A stretch of 64,000 bases of DNA from an uncultured Stenotrophomonas sp. (GTDB lineage Bacteria; Pseudomonadota; Gammaproteobacteria; Xanthomonadales; Xanthomonadaceae), in contig NZ_CAMFIA010000010.1 in assembly GCF_945952405.1 (NCBI RefSeq), positions 62,001 to 126,000 of the forward strand, written 5' to 3'. The position numbers and the translations under genes were made by a program. Numbering within the stretch: position 1 is the stretch's first letter; every line of letters starts with the position of its first letter. Below are positions 61,448 to 64,000 of this stretch, piece after piece. The notes below the pieces were generated by a model, which had not been told where the DNA came from, made no database searches, and saw nothing but the letters and a program-made list of their open reading frames with translations.

Positions 61448-62320
61448 ATGCGACCGTTTTCCGCCCCCCAGCTGAACCCCGCCACCGAGACCGGCTGGCG
61501 CCGCCGGTGGTTCGACATCATCTACCGCCACGACTCCAGGCCGTCGCGCAATTTCGACCTGATCCTGGTGATCGCGATCATCGCCAGCATCCTGGTGGTG
61601 ATGATCGACAGCGTGCAGCACCTGCACGCCGAGTGGTCCACCGGCCTGTACATCCTCGAATGGGGCTTCACCGTCATCTTCACCGCCGAGTACCTGCTGC
61701 GGCTGGCGGTGGTCAAGCGGCCGCTGCGCTATGCGGTGAGCATCTGGGGCATCATCGACCTGCTGTCGATCCTGCCGGCCTACCTGTCGATGTTCATCCC
61801 CGGCGCGCAGAGCCTGCTGGTGGTGCGCGCGCTGCGCATCCTGCGCGTGTTCCGCATCCTCAAGCTGACCCGCTACATCGAAGAAAGCGGCGTGCTGATG
61901 CAGTCGCTGTGGCGCAGCCGGCGCAAGGTGCTGGTGTTCCTGTTCACGGTGATCACCATCACCATCATCGCCGGTGCGCTGATGTACGTGATCGAAGGCC
62001 CCGAGCATGGCTTCAGCAACATCCCGGCCAGCATGTACTGGGCGGTGGTGACCATGGCCACGGTCGGTTTCGGCGACATCGTGCCGCAGACCGTGCTCGG
62101 CCGCTTCGTCACCTCGGTGCTGATCCTGATCGGCTACAGCATCATTGCCGTGCCCACCGGCATCTATACCGCCGAACTGGCCAGCACCATGCGCGAGGCC
62201 GAGCTGGCCGCGCGCCGCGATGCACGCGGTTGCCCGCACTGCGGCCTGGAGGGCCACGAGCCGGATGCCCGCCATTGCCGCAAATGCGGTGGTCCGCTGC
62301 CGGACGCGTTCAGCCATTGA
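61448..62320 (+). CDS. voltage-sensor potassium channel (ion transporter) with C-terminal zinc ribbon
   Basis: 290 residues. Six transmembrane helices (about 38-57, 68-87, 99-117, 120-140, 163-182, 222-242). S4 has Arg every third position (R127ALRILRVFRILKLTR), and the pore filter is TVGFGD (205-210), a potassium type with Phe for Tyr. The cytoplasmic tail ends in a zinc ribbon CPHC...CRKC (Cys262, 265, 277, 280). It should pass K+ across the inner membrane. It is divergent from argD. Confidence 0.9.
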   Translation: MRPFSAPQLNPATETGWRRRWFDIIYRHDSRPSRNFDLILVIAIIASILVVMIDSVQHLHAEWSTGLYILEWGFTVIFTAEYLLRLAVVKRPLRYAVSIWGIIDLLSILPAYLSMFIPGAQSLLVVRALRILRVFRILKLTRYIEESGVLMQSLWRSRRKVLVFLFTVITITIIAGALMYVIEGPEHGFSNIPASMYWAVVTMATVGFGDIVPQTVLGRFVTSVLILIGYSIIAVPTGIYTAELASTMREAELAARRDARGCPHCGLEGHEPDARHCRKCGGPLPDAFSH

Positions 62321-62321
62321 G

Positions 62322-62351
62322 GTACACGCCGGCAATGTGGCCGGCGCGTAC
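62322..62351. terminator. hairpin between channel and lipoprotein genes
   Basis: A 12-bp stem GTACACGCCGGC (62322-62333) pairing with 62340-62351 with one mismatch and a 6-nt loop, directly after the channel stop and before the convergent lipoprotein stop. Confidence 0.5.
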
Positions 62352-62387
62352 GCTGACGTCCTGCAGTGACGGCAGCCGGTCGACGCG

Positions 62388-63380
62388 CTACTGGCGGTTG
62401 CTCTGGAAGACGAGCGTGTTGTATTCCTGCATCAGCTTGCTGGCGGAGCCGCGCGGCGCCATCGAAGGCGAATCGAGCATGCGACGTTCGAAATCGGTGT
62501 ACGGCTTTTTCTCGCTGACACGCTGCAGTCGCTCCTTGCCTTCGCGGCGGAAATTCTCGGCCTCGCGCTCGAAACCTTCCCAGTCCGTCTTGCCCGGTTC
62601 CTGGTCGGCAACCTTGGCGTGGGCCTCATCGGAAATGCGGTTGAAGGCATCCAGATGTTCGCGGGCCCGGGCCTGGTCGAAATCGTCCTCGGTCATCAGA
62701 TCCACGATGGCCTTGGCCTCCAGCATCATCGCAAGGCGGTAGTACTCGCGCGTGCGCCCCTCTGCCTGTTCCAGCGCCTTCAGCTGCTCGCGCTGGGCAG
62801 CGTCGTTCTGGCGCTCCAGCTCGGCGTTGAACGTTTCGCTGGCGGCCACGAAATCCTTGAAAGCGACCATCAAGGGCGCGTGCAGCTGCTTGCCCTTGGC
62901 AAACTGGTCGTCTTCGTAGTCCTGGCGATCGTAGTAGTCGTGCGCATCCTTGCTGAGCGGCACCAGCGCCTTCAGCGCCTTCTGGTAACGGCCGGCAGCG
63001 GCATCCAGCTCGGCCAGTACCGGCGTGGCGGCAATCGCCTCGGTGACCGGGGCCTCGCACTGCTTCATGTCGTAATCGCTGATTACGAACGGGCCGTACA
63101 CGTGCGTTTCGCGCCCGGTCGGGCCGGCGTCGACATCCTTGATCCATCGCGTGTAGGACTGGAGGCTGTTGTGGGTCTTGGAATCCAGCGCGTTGAAGCA
63201 GCCGATATAGGCGTTGAGCTTCGCGGTCAACTGCTGCTGAGCATCGGCCGGTGCCGCAGTGCTACCCGGGTTGGTGGAGGAAGCCGCGTCGCCGCCCGAA
63301 GCGGGGGCCTTGCCGCCGCAGGCAGTCAGGATCAACGACAGCGAAGCGGCCAGCGCCGCGAGGGGAAGAGTGCGTGACAT
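62388..63380 (-). CDS. DUF3829 (YiiG-like) lipoprotein
   Basis: 330 residues from MSRTLPLAALAASLSLILTACGG; lipobox LTAC gives Cys21. The mature protein is all helical, with conserved NAYIGCFNALDSKTHNSLQSYTRWI, VPLSKDAHDYYDRQDYEDDQFAKG and PLMVAFKDFVAAS, as in YiiG/DUF3829 proteins. Function unknown; it should be tethered to a membrane in the envelope. Upstream start at 63419 would break the signal peptide. Confidence 0.88.
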   Translation of the reverse strand: MSRTLPLAALAASLSLILTACGGKAPASGGDAASSTNPGSTAAPADAQQQLTAKLNAYIGCFNALDSKTHNSLQSYTRWIKDVDAGPTGRETHVYGPFVISDYDMKQCEAPVTEAIAATPVLAELDAAAGRYQKALKALVPLSKDAHDYYDRQDYEDDQFAKGKQLHAPLMVAFKDFVAASETFNAELERQNDAAQREQLKALEQAEGRTREYYRLAMMLEAKAIVDLMTEDDFDQARAREHLDAFNRISDEAHAKVADQEPGKTDWEGFEREAENFRREGKERLQRVSEKKPYTDFERRMLDSPSMAPRGSASKLMQEYNTLVFQSNRQ

Positions 63381-63430
63381 GTGTTCACATCCCTGTTGAA
63401 AACGATTACAGCCTCGCATTCTAACGCAGC

Positions 63431-63456
63431 AGGCCGAGGGTCGCAGCCCTCGGCCT
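63431..63456 (-). terminator. hairpin behind the SDR gene
   Basis: A 10-bp perfect stem AGGCCGAGGG/CCCTCGGCCT with a 6-nt loop, 17 bp past the SDR stop; no T run. Confidence 0.5.
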
Positions 63457-63473
63457 CTTCTCGCGACCCGAGG

Positions 63474-64000
63474 TCAATCCAGGAACAGGTCCGGCAGCAA
63501 CGGCCGCGACGGATCCACCGCATAGCCGGACAGATCGGTGATGCCGGCCTGCGCCAGCACTTCATCATCGATCAGGAACTGGCCGTGGAAACCTGCGGCG
63601 TCACGCACCAGCACCGCGTGCGCGGCATCGGCCATGATCTGCGGCGTGCGGCAGCCCGCCGCATCCACGCCCGGAATCATGTTGATCGCGTCGGTGGCGA
63701 TCACCGTGCGCGGCCACAACGCGTTGACGGCCACGCCCTGCGGGCCGAATTCCGCGGCCAGGCCCAGGGTGACGAAGCTCATGCCCATCTTCGCCAGCGT
63801 GTAGCCGGTATGCGCGCCCCACCACTTCGGCTCCAGGCTCGGCGGCGGCGCCAGGGTGAGGATGTGCGGGTTCGGTGCCTGCAGCAGGTACGGCAGGCAG
63901 GCCTGCGCGCACAGGAAACTGCCGCGTGCATTGACCTGCTGCATCAGGTCGAAGCGCTTCATCGGCGTATCCAGCGTGCCGCGCAGCCAGATCGCGCTGG
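63474..64000 (-). CDS. SDR family oxidoreductase, 5' end outside window
   Basis: 175 residues are visible and the frame is open to the right edge, so the N-terminal cofactor-binding half is missing. The visible part has the Rossmann continuation FDLMQQVNARGSFLCAQACLPYL, HILTLAPPPSL and the catalytic Y-x-x-x-K as YTLAKMGM, then GPQGVAVNALWPRTVIATDAI. It resembles short-chain dehydrogenases of the hydroxysteroid dehydrogenase-like (HSDL2) group. Substrate unknown. Confidence 0.85.
   Translation of the reverse strand, partial: SAIWLRGTLDTPMKRFDLMQQVNARGSFLCAQACLPYLLQAPNPHILTLAPPPSLEPKWWGAHTGYTLAKMGMSFVTLGLAAEFGPQGVAVNALWPRTVIATDAINMIPGVDAAGCRTPQIMADAAHAVLVRDAAGFHGQFLIDDEVLAQAGITDLSGYAVDPSRPLLPDLFLD

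Overview
The window is high-GC DNA from a gammaproteobacterium of the Xanthomonadaceae, most probably the Stenotrophomonas maltophilia group. Four things suggest this: the protein sequences, the pilMNOPQ/PBP1A junction, the zapA-6S RNA-ygfA and gmk-rpoZ-spoT-ridA-recG gene orders, and many short GTAG-type palindromes (GTAGATCCACGC...GCGTGGAT) of the kind called SMAG/REP in S. maltophilia. I see about 60 protein genes, one tRNA (tRNA-Sec), one 6S RNA, and no prophage, CRISPR array, rRNA or intact insertion sequence. Apart from repeat-rich intergenic gaps it looks like conserved chromosome.

Layout. 0-4 kb: 3' part of an acetyl-CoA hydrolase/transferase gene, then transketolase on the minus strand. 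4-12.5 kb: a dicarboxylate/cation symporter, then a minus-strand moxR-DUF58-DUF4381-batA-batBC-batD operon (AAA ATPase plus von Willebrand proteins). 12.8-20.6 kb: the type IV pilus operon pilMNOPQ, divergent from the PBP1A gene. 20.7-24.8 kb: an unknown conserved gene, a YgiW-like OB-fold protein, citrate synthase, type B ribosomal L31 and a nucleoside hydrolase. 25.1-31.2 kb: recG-ridA-spoT-rpoZ-gmk, read from gmk.

31.5-41.9 kb is the most distinctive block. It is a same-strand selenium island: fdnG-fdnH-fdnI (formate dehydrogenase), fdhE, selA, selB, tRNA-Sec and selD. The alpha subunit has an in-frame UGA at codon 197 followed by a bacterial SECIS hairpin, so it is one 1022-residue selenoprotein, not a pseudogene. 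The island holds the enzyme, its assembly factor and the selenocysteine-specific factors: selenophosphate synthetase, Sec synthase, Sec elongation factor and the UGA-reading tRNA.

41.9-64 kb is mostly housekeeping: yicC, rph-VOC-rdgB-hemW, a DUF1631/PilZ pair, pepQ and pepP, ygfB, a TIGR02449-like coiled-coil gene with zapA, 6S RNA with ygfA, EVE protein, rpiA, a DUF192 lipoprotein, sirB1-like gene, rubredoxin, thiE-hemL, azurin, a HAD phosphatase, argD, a voltage-sensor K+ channel, a DUF3829 lipoprotein and a truncated SDR gene.

Three families of intergenic palindromes run through the window: SMAG/REP units (some in tandem with 27- or 57-bp period), a longer GGGGACGGAG...CTCCGTCCCC palindrome placed directly behind stop codons, and a 63-bp direct repeat. 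Several appear to supply terminators or even a stop codon to neighbouring genes.
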